DNA from: an uncultured Lachnospiraceae bacterium
GTDB lineage: Bacteria > Bacillota > Clostridia > Lachnospirales > Lachnospiraceae
Direction: 5' to 3'
Length of the DNA: 64,000 bases
Assembly: GCA_947172645.1 (NCBI GenBank)
Contig: CAMWBY010000009.1
Span: 1 to 64,000 of the forward strand
The position numbers were made by a program, and so were the translations under genes. The notes below the pieces were generated by a model that saw only the letters and a list, made by a program, of their open reading frames with translations, was not told the DNA's origin and made no database searches. Positions 18,608 through 27,868 of this stretch are shown piece by piece. Positions within the stretch are counted from its first letter, which is position 1. Every line of letters begins with the position of its first letter.

Positions 18608-19259
18608 TGAGATGACGGTAATGATGTTGGACGGCGTGAAGGAGACGCTTTTCATGACTTTGCTATCCACGCTGTTCGGCTATCTTCTGGGTGTGCCCAT
18701 GGGGATAGCGCTTGCCGTGACAGACCAGGGAGGTATCCGTCCCAACGCGGTGGTCTATAAGATATTGGACGTGATTGCCAATGTGGTCAGGAGTATTCCT
18801 TTTTTGATTCTTCTGATTCTGCTGATGCCGCTGACGAAGATGATTGTGGGCAGAAGCTACGGTACGGCGGCCACGGTAGTTCCGCTGACGATTGCGGCGG
18901 CGCCTTTTATCGGGCGTATGATTGAATCTTCCATCAATGAGGTGGACAGGGGTGTCATTGAGGCGGCGCAGAGTATGGGCGCAAGTACGATGACGATTAT
19001 CACCAGGGTGCTTCTTGTGGAGGCCAGGACCTCTATTCTTGTCGGGGTGACTATCGCCCTCGGCACAATCTTAGGTTATTCCGCTATGGCGGGTATTGTG
19101 GGCGGCGGCGGCCTTGGCGATATTGCTATGCGCTATGGTTATTACCGTTATGAGAAAGAAATTATGTTTGTGGCGGTTGTTCTTTTGGTGGTGCTTGTGC
19201 AGATTTTCCAGACCCTGGGCATGAAAATGTCGGTGAAACTGGATCGGAGGAAGAGATAA
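18597..19259 (+). CDS. metI: Methionine ABC transporter permease
   Basis: A 220-residue inner-membrane permease with five or so hydrophobic segments (for example MTLLSTLFGYLLGVPMGIAL-type N-terminal helix and the late VAVVLLVVLVQIF helix). The EAA-type loop that docks MetN is IEAAQSMGASTMTIITRVLL. GAGGAGG at 18581-18587 is nine bases before the ATG at 18597, better spaced than the ATG at 18591. It overlaps the end of metN. The next gene, metQ, is 320 bases away, separated by a hairpin repeat. Confidence 0.93.
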   Translation: MWSNEMTVMMLDGVKETLFMTLLSTLFGYLLGVPMGIALAVTDQGGIRPNAVVYKILDVIANVVRSIPFLILLILLMPLTKMIVGRSYGTAATVVPLTIAAAPFIGRMIESSINEVDRGVIEAAQSMGASTMTIITRVLLVEARTSILVGVTIALGTILGYSAMAGIVGGGGLGDIAMRYGYYRYEKEIMFVAVVLLVVLVQIFQTLGMKMSVKLDRRKR

Positions 19260-19310
19260 AGAAGCAATATCGGAAAAGAGATATTCATTATTGTAGCGAC
19301 AGATTCAGTC

Positions 19311-19418
19311 AAATACCCCGCTGCAAGCAACGGGGCATCAAGCTTGAAGCGCCCCAAGGGGCGGGGTATTTGACCCTCGCGGCATTCGCCAAATACTCGT
19401 GCAAGCACGGTACTTGGC
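19311..19418 (+). repeat. Double-hairpin intergenic element between metI and metQ
   Basis: The first hairpin pairs AAATACCCCGC (19311-19321) with its exact complement (19361-19371) around an inner GGGGC / GCCCC stem. The second pairs GCCAAATAC (19388-19396) with GTACTTGGC (19410-19418) around CGTGC / GCACG. A CTCGCGG heptamer occurs on both sides of the second. It looks like a REP- or MITE-like intergenic element. There is no T run, so partial attenuation or mRNA processing is more likely than full termination. Confidence 0.7.
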
Positions 19419-19579
19419 TCATTGCTCGCGGGAATAACAGGTCTTGGAAGCAGAACGATGATGCTTATGAGATAAAGGAGGGACGGCGGAAAAAGCAAAT
19501 ATGCCGTCCGAAAAATGCAGGCGGGAATAAGATTCCTGTTCTGTTTTGCCGCAGGAAGCGGCAGAGAGGAGGATTTTCA

Positions 19580-20527
19580 ATGAAGAAAAAATTTATCACA
19601 GGTATTTTGACAGCGGCGCTTGCGATTGGCGTTTTGACAGCTTGCGGCGGCGCGGACAATGCAGCGGACACACCGGCGGCTGACGGGGCGGAAGCTTCAG
19701 ACGAACAGGCTCCGGCGGCAGATGATGCACAGGCGCCTGCAGAGAGCGAGGCGGCGGATGATACCGCGGATGCAGCCGAGGCTCCGGCGGAGTCTAAAGG
19801 GAAAATCACCGTTGCGGCATCGGCTACGCCCCATGCAGAGATTTTAGAGCAGGCGAAGCCCCTTCTGGCAGCCCAGGGCTGGGAGTTAGAAGTAACCGTG
19901 TTCAATGATTATGTACAGCCGAATATGGTGGTGGAGAGCGGCGAGTTTGACGCCAACTATTTCCAGCACATTCCCTATCTGGACTCTTTTAATGAGGAGC
20001 AGGGCACGCATCTTGTGAATGCAGGCGGCATCCACTATGAGCCTTTCGGTATCTATCCCGGCACGAAGAGCGATTTGTCCACTTTGGAAAAAGGCGATGT
20101 GGTGGCAGTGCCCAACGATACCACCAATGAGGCGAGAGCGCTCCTGTTATTACAGGACAACGGCATTATTACCTTGAAAGACGGCGTAGGCCTTGAGGCA
20201 ACGACAAGAGATATCGTGGACAATCCGAAGGAGATTGAGATTCAGGAGTTAGAAGCGGCTCAGGTTCCCAGGGTGAAGGATGAAGTTGCCTTCGTAGTCT
20301 TGAATGGCAACTATGCGTTGGAGGCAGGTTTCTCCGTAAGTAAGGATTCGGTTGCCTATGAGAAATCCGATTCCGAGGCGGCTAAGACTTATGTGAACGT
20401 GATTGCCGTCAAAGAAGGCAATGAGAGCAGCGAAGCGGTTACGGCACTGGTCGATGTGCTCAAATCCGATGAAATCACAGACTATATCAATAACACTTAT
20501 GATGGCGGCGTGATTCCTTTTAAATAA
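19580..20527 (+). CDS. metQ: Methionine-binding lipoprotein
   Basis: A 315-residue extracytoplasmic receptor of the NlpA/MetQ family. The signal peptide ends in a lipobox (V-L-T-A-C) with lipidated Cys22. A linker of about 45 residues rich in Ala, Asp, Glu and Pro follows, then the binding domain from ~residue 75 (KITVAASATPHAEILEQAKP, VFNDYVQPN, DANYFQHIPYL). The ending NTYDGGVIPFK is typical. GAGAGGAGG before the ATG at 19580 fixes the start; the frame is open far upstream through the hairpin element but has no ribosome site there. The 320-base gap with hairpins may set a different amount of MetQ relative to MetNI. Confidence 0.95.
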   Translation: MKKKFITGILTAALAIGVLTACGGADNAADTPAADGAEASDEQAPAADDAQAPAESEAADDTADAAEAPAESKGKITVAASATPHAEILEQAKPLLAAQGWELEVTVFNDYVQPNMVVESGEFDANYFQHIPYLDSFNEEQGTHLVNAGGIHYEPFGIYPGTKSDLSTLEKGDVVAVPNDTTNEARALLLLQDNGIITLKDGVGLEATTRDIVDNPKEIEIQELEAAQVPRVKDEVAFVVLNGNYALEAGFSVSKDSVAYEKSDSEAAKTYVNVIAVKEGNESSEAVTALVDVLKSDEITDYINNTYDGGVIPFK

Positions 20528-20554
20528 TATAGTAACAAATGTTATGAAATATAG

Positions 20555-20587
20555 AAAGCCCTCGGCATGGAAGCTGAGGGCTTTTTT
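20555..20587 (+). terminator. Terminator of the metNIQ operon
   Basis: A 12-bp stem (20555-20566 with 20573-20584, one G-U pair) and a six-base loop ending in TTTTTT, 28 bases after the metQ stop. Confidence 0.85.
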
Positions 20588-20595
20588 GTATCTTA

Positions 20596-20624
20596 TTGTA
20601 GTCCGGGCTTTTTTTGTGTATACT
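20596..20624 (+). promoter_or_regulatory. Putative promoter of the AAA-ATPase-like gene
   Basis: TTGTAG (20596-20601), a 17-base spacer and TATACT (20619-20624), about 110 bases before the ATG at 20732. Confidence 0.5.
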
Positions 20625-20731
20625 TATAAAAACGCATAGCGTCCCGTGTATAGACAATATCTTCTCATCAGGCAACGGGCATATGGGTTTTGCAATATTT
20701 AGATGGAAACGGCAGGAAGGCAGGGATTAGT

Positions 20732-22294
20732 ATGCACTATTTAAATACAAATACGCAGGTCATGCTTTTTAAGGAAACATTGAATAGTGAAATATATGTG
20801 GATAAGAGTCTGTTGATTGAGAAGATAAATCCTATGATTCGGACAAACGGGAAATATATTGCTATTACCAGACCGCGCCGGTTTGGCAAGACGGTGAATG
20901 CAAACATGTTGGGAGCGTATTATACGAAGGGACATGATACCCATGGGTTATTTGAGGGATTGGAGATTGCAAAGACACGGGGATATGAAGACCATATCAA
21001 TCAATATAACGTGATACATATTGATTTCAGTGTATTACCTGATTTCTGTGAGGACTATCGTGTTTATATAAAAAATATTATCAGGAAGTTAAAGGAGGAT
21101 TTGTTGGAAACCTATCCGGAATTAACCGGGCATGAATATGCAGGGATTAGTGAAATGTTTTATGCTACGGGAGACTCTTTCATTTTCATTTTGGATGAGT
21201 GGGATTCTATATTTAATGAAAAATATATCACTGGTGATGATAAAATTCATTTTTTGAAGTTCTTGAAGGCGTTGTTAAAAGATAAACCGTATGTTGACTT
21301 GGCATATATGACAGGGGTGCTTCCAATTGCAAAATATTCCAGTGGGTCCGAACTAAATATGTTCTGGGAGTATCATTTTATGAATGAACGGACATTTGAG
21401 GCGCAGTTTGGTCTGACGGAGGATGAAGTAAAGAAATTGTGCAGCATATATACCAAGGTCAGTTATGAGGAACTGCAATGGTGGTATGACGGTTATCTTA
21501 TGAGCGACGGCAGGCATCTGTTTAATCCCCGTTCGGTGAACAGGGCATTGCTTGACGGAGTATGCCGGAACTATTGGACTGAGACAGGGCCTATGAATGA
21601 GGTGGCGGACTGTATAGAGCACAATGTGGACGAAGTGCGGGAAGACATTGTCAGAATGGTGGCAGGAATCCCGGTGGAGGCTGATTTGGATGGCTACAGC
21701 GCCATTGAGCAGGAGATGAATACAAGGGATGAGATATTGTCTGCTATGACGGTATACGGGTTCTTGTTGTACCATGACGGATATCTGAGCATACCAAATC
21801 ATGAACTGATGGAAAAGTATCAGAGAGTGCTGTCCAGAGACAGTATGGGGGAGATTAAGCAGATTGTAGATAGGTCCAGGGAAATAGTGGAGGCAACTTT
21901 GGCGGCTGACGGACAGAAAGTTGCAATGATGTTGGAGACAGTCCACGACCGGGAAATTCCTTTCTTGCAGTATCATGATGAAAATGCCTTGGCATGTGTC
22001 ATTACCCTTTGCTATCTGTATGCGCGGAAAGACTATCGGGTGGAGAGAGAAGCAAAAAGTGGGAAAGGATATTGTGATTTCTTGTTCCTTCCCAAAAAAA
22101 GGGGAAAAGCAGCAATTATCCTTGAATTGAAAGTCGATGATACGGCACAGAACGCAATCAATCAGATAAAGGAGAAAAATTATATACAAAAAGCAGAAGA
22201 ATACGGGGAAGTATTGTTAGTGGGGATTAGTTATGACAAGAAAAAGAAAAGACATTGCTGTCTCATTGAAAAGTATATGAGTGCAAAGAGCTGA
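20732..22294 (+). CDS. AAA-ATPase-like / PD-(D/E)XK nuclease superfamily protein
   Basis: A 520-residue protein of the AAA-ATPase_like (DUF1703-type) family, common in multicopy in gut Clostridia and Bacteroidetes. The N-terminal part has a degenerate P-loop, RPRRFGKTVNANML (~residue 47), and a Walker B-like FIFILDEWDSIF (~152). The C-terminal part has a PD-(D/E)XK core: the Asp in GYCDFLFL and E-x-K in IILELKV (~residues 450-475). GGCAGGGA six bases before the ATG at 20732 supports the start over a TTG at 20690. The gene stands alone with its own promoter. The biological role of this family is unknown; nuclease activity is inferred from the motif. Confidence 0.85.
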   Translation: MHYLNTNTQVMLFKETLNSEIYVDKSLLIEKINPMIRTNGKYIAITRPRRFGKTVNANMLGAYYTKGHDTHGLFEGLEIAKTRGYEDHINQYNVIHIDFSVLPDFCEDYRVYIKNIIRKLKEDLLETYPELTGHEYAGISEMFYATGDSFIFILDEWDSIFNEKYITGDDKIHFLKFLKALLKDKPYVDLAYMTGVLPIAKYSSGSELNMFWEYHFMNERTFEAQFGLTEDEVKKLCSIYTKVSYEELQWWYDGYLMSDGRHLFNPRSVNRALLDGVCRNYWTETGPMNEVADCIEHNVDEVREDIVRMVAGIPVEADLDGYSAIEQEMNTRDEILSAMTVYGFLLYHDGYLSIPNHELMEKYQRVLSRDSMGEIKQIVDRSREIVEATLAADGQKVAMMLETVHDREIPFLQYHDENALACVITLCYLYARKDYRVEREAKSGKGYCDFLFLPKKRGKAAIILELKVDDTAQNAINQIKEKNYIQKAEEYGEVLLVGISYDKKKKRHCCLIEKYMSAKS

Positions 22295-22395
22295 AATAAG
22301 CAGACCAATAACAAATGTAAAAGGAAAGTACGTCATAACGCAGCAAGATGCAAAGTTGGCCGTCAGGCCAACTTTTAGCTTAAATAGGTAAGTGA

Positions 22396-22474
22396 AAATT
22401 CTCAGCTTATTCGAGTCCGCGACAAGTTTTCCGAAGGAATACTTATGAACTCGCAAACGAACTGTGCTCGTTTT
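22396..22474 (-). repeat. Second copy of the dispersed 3'-end repeat
   Basis: Aligns with 9172-9252: both read, on the minus strand after a stop codon, an A run, GAGCA, then GAGTTCATAAGTATTCC, GGAAAACTTGTC and the ACTCG(G/A)ATAA core. Here the inner stem is degenerate. It directly follows the esterase pseudogene stop. Confidence 0.6.
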
Positions 22475-23686
22475 TTACCACAGAGACCCGAAGAATGCAA
22501 GCATCTCTTCGCTCCATCCGCTGCATGACAAATCATATCCTAAGCCCACGCCATGGTCTCCGGTGGGATAAGTGGAACACAGATGCATAACACCTGCTTT
22601 TTCTAACGCCTGTTCTAGCCTTTCCGTGTTGTTTGGCGGCACGCAGCCGTCGTCGGCATTGGTAAAAGCATAGGTAGGCGGATAATCAGAGGCAATATGC
22701 TGTTCTACAGATAATAATTCTCGCAGACCGTCTTTATTGTTGGTCAGGTTCAGGTAGCTTCCCTCATGATAGTCGGACAGGAAACTAATCACAGGATACA
22801 GAAGCCCGATACCATCCGGGCGGGCGGATATATTCCGGTAAGTTTCCAGGACGGAAGGGGTAATTTGGTTTTCTGTAAGCCTGTCCACCACATACTTTTT
22901 CAATTCTTGGTGCAGGAGAGCTTCACTGGCACACAGATGGCCGCCCGCAGAGGAACCTATGATAAGAATCCGGTCAGGGTCAATCCCGTATTCCACGGCA
23001 TGGGCGCGCACATGCATGATGGCAGGGGCCAGGTCCATCTGAGGAAGCGGGTATGCGTTAGGGGCGATACGGTAATTTAAGATAAAAGCCTTGTAGCCGC
23101 CGTCCCTTTCCATGCGCTGCGCCAGCTGCACACCCTCGGAATAAGTGGAGAGCATCTCGTAACCGCCTCCGGGACAAATGATTGCCGCAGGGCGCTTTTC
23201 TGTCTGGGTGCGCTTTTCAGGAGGGACAGCGAGGGATTCATATGGCGGCACGGAACCGGGGCCGGCAGTATGCGCAAAGGCGGCATTATCTACGGCAGGG
23301 TTCCCTGTAAAAAGCCATACGCATCCTTCATCGTTGACATCTGCATGGGGAATCCCGTTTTTCCAGTGAGGGCAGGAAGAGAAGCCGCCTTCGGCTGTAC
23401 CGGAGCAGGAAGAGGAAGATGTTTCCCGGGCTCCCCAGAGTGGAATGAAGAGGAACCTGTTGTTTTGGGCAGTGTCCATCAGCAGGTTGGCGCATTCCAG
23501 GAAAGCTTCCGATAGAAAGGGAACGCCTCAGTCCATCGTATCTTCCTCCATAATACGGCGCATTGTATAGCCCGCATGTTCTGTAGGGACACGGTCGCGC
23601 CAACAGGATGGGAAAAGATTGCAGAGCGCTCTGCCTAACGGCTCTGTGTTCAAGATTTCTTCATAAGTGCTGTCTAATGTAAACAT
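22475..23686 (-). pseudogene. Alpha/beta-hydrolase (esterase) gene with an in-frame UGA
   Basis: Reading from the ATG at 23686 gives MFTLDSTYEEILNTEPLG and continues for 52 codons to a UGA (23530-23528). The same frame then runs open to 22475. The downstream part holds a complete hydrolase: oxyanion loop ICPGGGYEML, nucleophile elbow GSSAGGH, catalytic Asp in ADDGCVP and His in GDHGVGLG, as in BD-FAE/acetyl-esterase types. The ATG at 23479 has no ribosome site, whereas the ATG at 23686 has AAAGGCGAG, so the original gene was ~403 codons. A UGG-to-UGA change is the simplest explanation. Expression of the downstream part alone is possible but unsupported. Confidence 0.65.
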
Positions 23687-23718
23687 GATTCGTTCTCGCC
23701 TTTCAAATTGTTGTATAC

Positions 23719-23907
23719 AAAGTTAATTGGTTTCGCAGATTTTCTTGCTTTATTTAAGGAAAGTACCCCGCTTATCCGAGTTCGCGAAGCGAATCTCGTA
23801 AAGTTAATTGGTTTCACAAATTTATTTGCTTTATTTAAGGAAAGTACCCCGCTTATCCGAGTTCGCGAAGCGAATCTCGTAAAGTTAATTTGCGCAGCAA
23901 ATTTACT
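23719..23907. repeat. Tandem ~80-bp repeat, two full units plus a partial third
   Basis: Units begin with AAAGTTAATT at 23719, 23801 and 23881 (lengths 82, 80 and about 27). Units one and two are nearly identical, sharing GAAAGTACCCCGCTTATCCG and the palindrome TTCGCGAAGCGAA. On the minus strand they contain the ACTCGGATAA core of the repeats at 9172 and 22396. The array separates the esterase pseudogene from the EamA-addBA operon. A shorter relative (CTCGTAAAGTTAATTTGCG) lies at about 47397-47415. Confidence 0.75.
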
Positions 23908-23914
23908 TTTTTTT
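23883..23914 (+). terminator. Terminator-like hairpin at the end of the tandem repeat
   Basis: An 11-bp stem with one mismatch (23883-23893 with 23897-23907), a GCA loop, then seven or more T. Confidence 0.6.
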
Positions 23915-23948
23915 ATTGTACATACAGTTCCCGAAAAATACAACAGGC

Positions 23949-23978
23949 TTTACAAGCATTTATAAATAAACGTATAAT
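23949..23978 (+). promoter_or_regulatory. Promoter of the EamA-addB-addA operon
   Basis: TTTACA (23949-23954), an 18-base spacer and TATAAT (23973-23978), 30 bases before the ATG at 24008. Confidence 0.6.
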
Positions 23979-24007
23979 ATTTACAGTTGACGATAGGAGG
24001 AAAATAT

Positions 24008-24421
24008 ATGTGGTTCGTATATGCGCTGTTATCCGCCGTGTTTGCGGCATTGACGTCTATTCTTGCGAAAATCGGCATCGACGGGGTGAACTCTAACCTG
24101 GCCACTGCGGTCAGGACGGTGGTGGTAGTTATCATGGCATGGGGTATGGTTTTCCTGACCCATACGCAGAACGGTTTGTCCGATATCAGCAGGAAAAGTT
24201 GGATTTTCCTGATTCTTTCAGGTTTGGCCACCGGGGCGTCCTGGCTTTGCTATTACCGGGCATTGCAGCTTGGGGATGCTTCTAAGGTGGTGCCTGTCGA
24301 TAAGCTGAGCGTCGTGATTACGTTAGTACTGGCGTTTGTATTTTTGCATGAACAGTTTACCGTGAAGTCCCTAATCGGATGCGTATTGATTGGCGCGGGG
24401 ACGCTTGTTATGGTTTTGTAG
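24008..24421 (+). CDS. EamA-like small transporter, half-length (137 aa)
   Basis: A 137-residue membrane protein with one EamA domain of about five helices (WFVYALLSAVFAALTSILAK, VVVVIMAWGMVFL, WIFLILSGLATGASWLCYY, VVITLVLAFVFL, SLIGCVLIGAGTLVMVL). Full drug/metabolite transporters have two such domains; single-domain members are known and may dimerise. AGGAGG before the ATG at 24008 fixes the start. It lies only 11 bases before addB and shares its promoter. A functional link to recombination is not evident; co-transcription may be incidental. Confidence 0.85.
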   Translation: MWFVYALLSAVFAALTSILAKIGIDGVNSNLATAVRTVVVVIMAWGMVFLTHTQNGLSDISRKSWIFLILSGLATGASWLCYYRALQLGDASKVVPVDKLSVVITLVLAFVFLHEQFTVKSLIGCVLIGAGTLVMVL

Positions 24422-24432
24422 GGGATTAAGAT

Positions 24433-27400
24433 ATGTCGCTTCAATTTTATTTCGGGGCTTCCGGTTCCGGCAAGAGCAAGAAACTTCATGAGGATATCAT
24501 ACGGGCGTCGCAGGAGAATCCGCAGACGCAGTATCTGCTCATCGTGCCCGACCAGTTTACGATGCAGACGCAGATGGACTTGGTGGTGGAGCATCCCGCC
24601 CATATTATTATGAATATAGACGTGCTCAGTTTCGGCAGGCTGACGCACCGTATCCTGGAGGAAGTGGGGTACGAGGATGTTTCGGTCTTGGACGACACGG
24701 GCAAGAGCCTGGTGCTTCGCAAAGTGGCGCAGCAGTGCCAGGGGCAGCTGCAGGTTATGGGTTCCCATCTGCATAAAATCGGGTATATCCATGAAGTGAA
24801 GTCCGCCATCTCGGAGTTTATGCAGTACGGCATCGGTATACAGGAGATGGGCTTACTGACGGAATATGCCCGTCCGCGGGGAGCGTTGTATTATAAATTG
24901 CAGGATTTGAGCGTGCTTTATCGCGCTTTCCTGGATTACATACATGAGAAATTTATCACCACGGAGGAGACGCTTGACAGGCTCAGGGCGGCGTTGCCGA
25001 AATCGGAGATTATCGGGAAGAGTGTGATTGCCTTCGACGGGTTCACCGGATTTACGCCCATCCAGAACAGGGCCATCCAGGAACTGATTCGGCTGTCGAA
25101 GAAAGTCATTATCACTGTCACCATAGATGAAAGGGAGAATCCCTATCAGATGGACGGTGAGCATAAGCTTTTCCATCTGAGCAAGAAGACCGTGTCTGAC
25201 CTTCGCAGGATGGCAGGCGAGACGGGCGCAGCAGAGGACAAGCCCATATGGTGTGTTGACAGGGTAGAGGGCAGGCTGCCACGGTTTACAGGGAATGCAG
25301 AACTGTCCCATTTGGAGCGTAATCTGTTCCGGTATCCGTCCCAGGCGTATGAAGACAAGTTGGAAAACCTGTATCTGTATGAGGCGTCAAGCCCCAAGGA
25401 GGAAATCCGGCAGGCTTGTATCGCTATCCGCAAGCTTCTTTTCGGGACGGGCCTGTACTATCGCGATATTGCGGTGGTGACAGGGGATATGGGGGTTTAC
25501 GGCAGTCTGGCCGAGGAGGAGTTTGCCAAGTTTGGGATTCCTATTTATTTAGACCATACCAGAGGAATCCTGCGCAATCCCTTCGCGGAATATATTAGGA
25601 GCGCATTGCAGATTGTGCTCCAGGATTTCAGTTTTGAGTCGGTATTCCATTACCTGCGCACAGGATTGACGGGTTTTGACATCGAGGACGTGGACAGACT
25701 GGAAAACTATATCCGCAGGTTCGGTATCCGCGGCCGGAAAAGGTGGGGCAGCCTTTTTGTCTACAAGGAGGACGACAAGGAAGGGGAAGAGGCGGCTGTT
25801 GCCAGGCTCGCACAGTATAACGCCCTGCGGGAGAAATTGCTTGGACAGTTGGAACCGTTACTTATCCCGGCTCACAGGGCGGGAGAGATGGTTCGTGCCC
25901 TCTATGATTTCCTGGTACAGAACGGTTTGCAGCAGAAACTGGCCTGTTACGAGCGGCAGTTTACCGAGCAGGGCGACATGGCGCGGGCTAAGGAATATGG
26001 ACAGATTTATGCTTTGGTGGTGGATTTGCTGGACCAGATTTATGGGCTGCTTGCACAGGAGGAGATGGAGCCCAGGGAATTTGCGGACATTCTGGATTCC
26101 GGTTTGGCGGAAATCAGCGTGGGAACGATACCACAGAATGTTGACCGTGTGCTTGTGGGGGATATCGAGCGTACCCGCCTAAAACAGGTCAAGGTACTCT
26201 TTTTCCTGGGGGTGAACGACGGAAATATCCCGAAGGGCACGGGGACAGGCGGAATTATCTCGGACATTGACCGGGAATTTTTGCGGGAGTCGGAGCTGGA
26301 ACTGGCGCCCTCTCCCAGACAGCAGATGTACATACAGAGGCTGTATCTTTACCTGAATATGACGAAACCTTCGGAGAAGCTGTATCTGTCCTATGCCAAA
26401 GTGGGCAACGACGGCAAGAGCCTGCGCCCTGCATATCTGGTCGATTTGCTGTGCAAACTTTACCCGTCGCTTACTGTCGGGATGCCCGAGAGCGAGCCTG
26501 TGGAAGAGCAGCTCGTGTGCGGTGCGGACGGCGTCGGGCTGATGGCGGATATGCTGCGGGAGTATGCGGGCGGCAGGCTGGACGGGGAGGAGAAAAAAAG
26601 GGTGTACACCTTTTACCACAGTTATCGCCATAGCCCGGGCTATGAGAATACGGTGGAACGGTTGACGGACACGGCTTTCTTCCGTTACCAGGACGCGCCG
26701 TTGTCCAAGATGGTGACCCGTGCGCTCTACGGGGCTTTGCTGCAAAACAGTGTCAGCAGATTGGAACGCTATGCGGCATGTGCTTACGGACATTTCCTGC
26801 AATATGGGTTGGCGCTGCGGGAGCGGGACGGCTATAGTTTTGAGGATGTGGATATGGGTAATGTGTTCCATGGCGTCCTGGAATTATTTGCCGCAAAACT
26901 TACGGAATATGGTTATACATGGTTTGACTTCCCGGAAGGCGAGGCGGCGCGGATGGTGGATGAGGCGGCGGAGGCCTATGCGGTGGCTTACGGCGAGACA
27001 ATCCTGTACAGCAGCGCCCGTAACCAGAATCTTTTGAGGCGGATAAAACGAATCTTAAGGCGCACCGTGCTGACTTTGCAGGCACAGTTAAAAAAAGGCG
27101 CATTTGTACCGGAGAAGTTTGAAATGTCCTTTTCCATAATTGAAGACTTGGATGCGCTGAACATTGCGCTGGACGGCGAGGAGAAGATGCGCCTTCGGGG
27201 GCGCATCGACCGGGTGGATGCGTGTCAGGTGGAAGACAAGGTTTACGTGAAAGTCATCGACTATAAGTCCGGCACGCGGAAATTTGACCTGGCGGCGCTT
27301 TACTATGGGCTGCAATTGCAGCTTGTGGTCTATATGAATGCGGCGGTGGAGATGGAGCAGAAGAAACATCCCGGCAAAAAGATAGTCCCTGCGGCGATGC

Positions 27401-27867
27401 TGTATTACCACATAGACGACCCTGTTGTGGAGGACGCCGAAGGGATGACGCCGGAGCAGGTCAACGCTATGCTGTTGCAGGAACTAAAGATGACCGGAAT
27501 AGTCAATGAAAGTGACGAGGCCGTCAGTCTGCTTGACAGTGAGTTCACGGATAAGTCCGAAATCCTTCCGTTAGAGCGGAAAAAGGACGGTTCTTTCTCC
27601 GCCCGCTCCAGTGTCATAAAGGAGGAAGACATGCAGGTGGTTTCGAATTATGTAAACCGAAAAATACGGCAGATTGGCACGGGGATTCTGGAAGGTACTA
27701 TTTCGGTCAATCCATATGAACACAACGGAAACCAGGCGTGCACTTACTGCGTTTACCGGAATGTATGCGGATATGACGGCAGAATCGAGGGGTATCAGAT
27801 GCGCAAGCTGCCAAAACTGGGAGCGGATGAGGCATTGATGTGCATGCGGCAAGAGAGTGGAGATTAA
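24433..27867 (+). CDS. addB: AddB subunit of the AddAB helicase-nuclease
   Basis: A 1144-residue subunit of the AddAB (RexAB) double-strand-break end-processing enzyme of Firmicutes. The N-terminal P-loop GASGSGKSKKLHEDI (~residues 8-22) marks the helicase-like fold. The C-terminal nuclease domain has LRGRIDRVD and VIDYKSG (catalytic D-x-K), and the iron-sulfur cluster cysteines are visible: one in AACAYGHF (~residue 787) and three in CTYCVYRNVC (~1100). It follows the EamA-like gene by 11 bases and precedes addA by one base, so the two subunits are co-translated. Length and motifs fit a complete protein. Confidence 0.96.
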   Translation: MSLQFYFGASGSGKSKKLHEDIIRASQENPQTQYLLIVPDQFTMQTQMDLVVEHPAHIIMNIDVLSFGRLTHRILEEVGYEDVSVLDDTGKSLVLRKVAQQCQGQLQVMGSHLHKIGYIHEVKSAISEFMQYGIGIQEMGLLTEYARPRGALYYKLQDLSVLYRAFLDYIHEKFITTEETLDRLRAALPKSEIIGKSVIAFDGFTGFTPIQNRAIQELIRLSKKVIITVTIDERENPYQMDGEHKLFHLSKKTVSDLRRMAGETGAAEDKPIWCVDRVEGRLPRFTGNAELSHLERNLFRYPSQAYEDKLENLYLYEASSPKEEIRQACIAIRKLLFGTGLYYRDIAVVTGDMGVYGSLAEEEFAKFGIPIYLDHTRGILRNPFAEYIRSALQIVLQDFSFESVFHYLRTGLTGFDIEDVDRLENYIRRFGIRGRKRWGSLFVYKEDDKEGEEAAVARLAQYNALREKLLGQLEPLLIPAHRAGEMVRALYDFLVQNGLQQKLACYERQFTEQGDMARAKEYGQIYALVVDLLDQIYGLLAQEEMEPREFADILDSGLAEISVGTIPQNVDRVLVGDIERTRLKQVKVLFFLGVNDGNIPKGTGTGGIISDIDREFLRESELELAPSPRQQMYIQRLYLYLNMTKPSEKLYLSYAKVGNDGKSLRPAYLVDLLCKLYPSLTVGMPESEPVEEQLVCGADGVGLMADMLREYAGGRLDGEEKKRVYTFYHSYRHSPGYENTVERLTDTAFFRYQDAPLSKMVTRALYGALLQNSVSRLERYAACAYGHFLQYGLALRERDGYSFEDVDMGNVFHGVLELFAAKLTEYGYTWFDFPEGEAARMVDEAAEAYAVAYGETILYSSARNQNLLRRIKRILRRTVLTLQAQLKKGAFVPEKFEMSFSIIEDLDALNIALDGEEKMRLRGRIDRVDACQVEDKVYVKVIDYKSGTRKFDLAALYYGLQLQLVVYMNAAVEMEQKKHPGKKIVPAAMLYYHIDDPVVEDAEGMTPEQVNAMLLQELKMTGIVNESDEAVSLLDSEFTDKSEILPLERKKDGSFSARSSVIKEEDMQVVSNYVNRKIRQIGTGILEGTISVNPYEHNGNQACTYCVYRNVCGYDGRIEGYQMRKLPKLGADEALMCMRQESGD

Positions 27868-27868
27868 G

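Noticed and set aside
19370-19579. 70-residue N-terminal extension of MetQ
   Set aside because: It would precede the signal peptide and run through the hairpin element. The ATG at 19580 has AGGAGG and starts the lipoprotein signal.
23528-23530. UGA read as selenocysteine in the esterase
   Set aside because: The position is not catalytic, no SECIS-like hairpin was recognised after it, and esterases do not use selenocysteine. A nonsense change is simpler.
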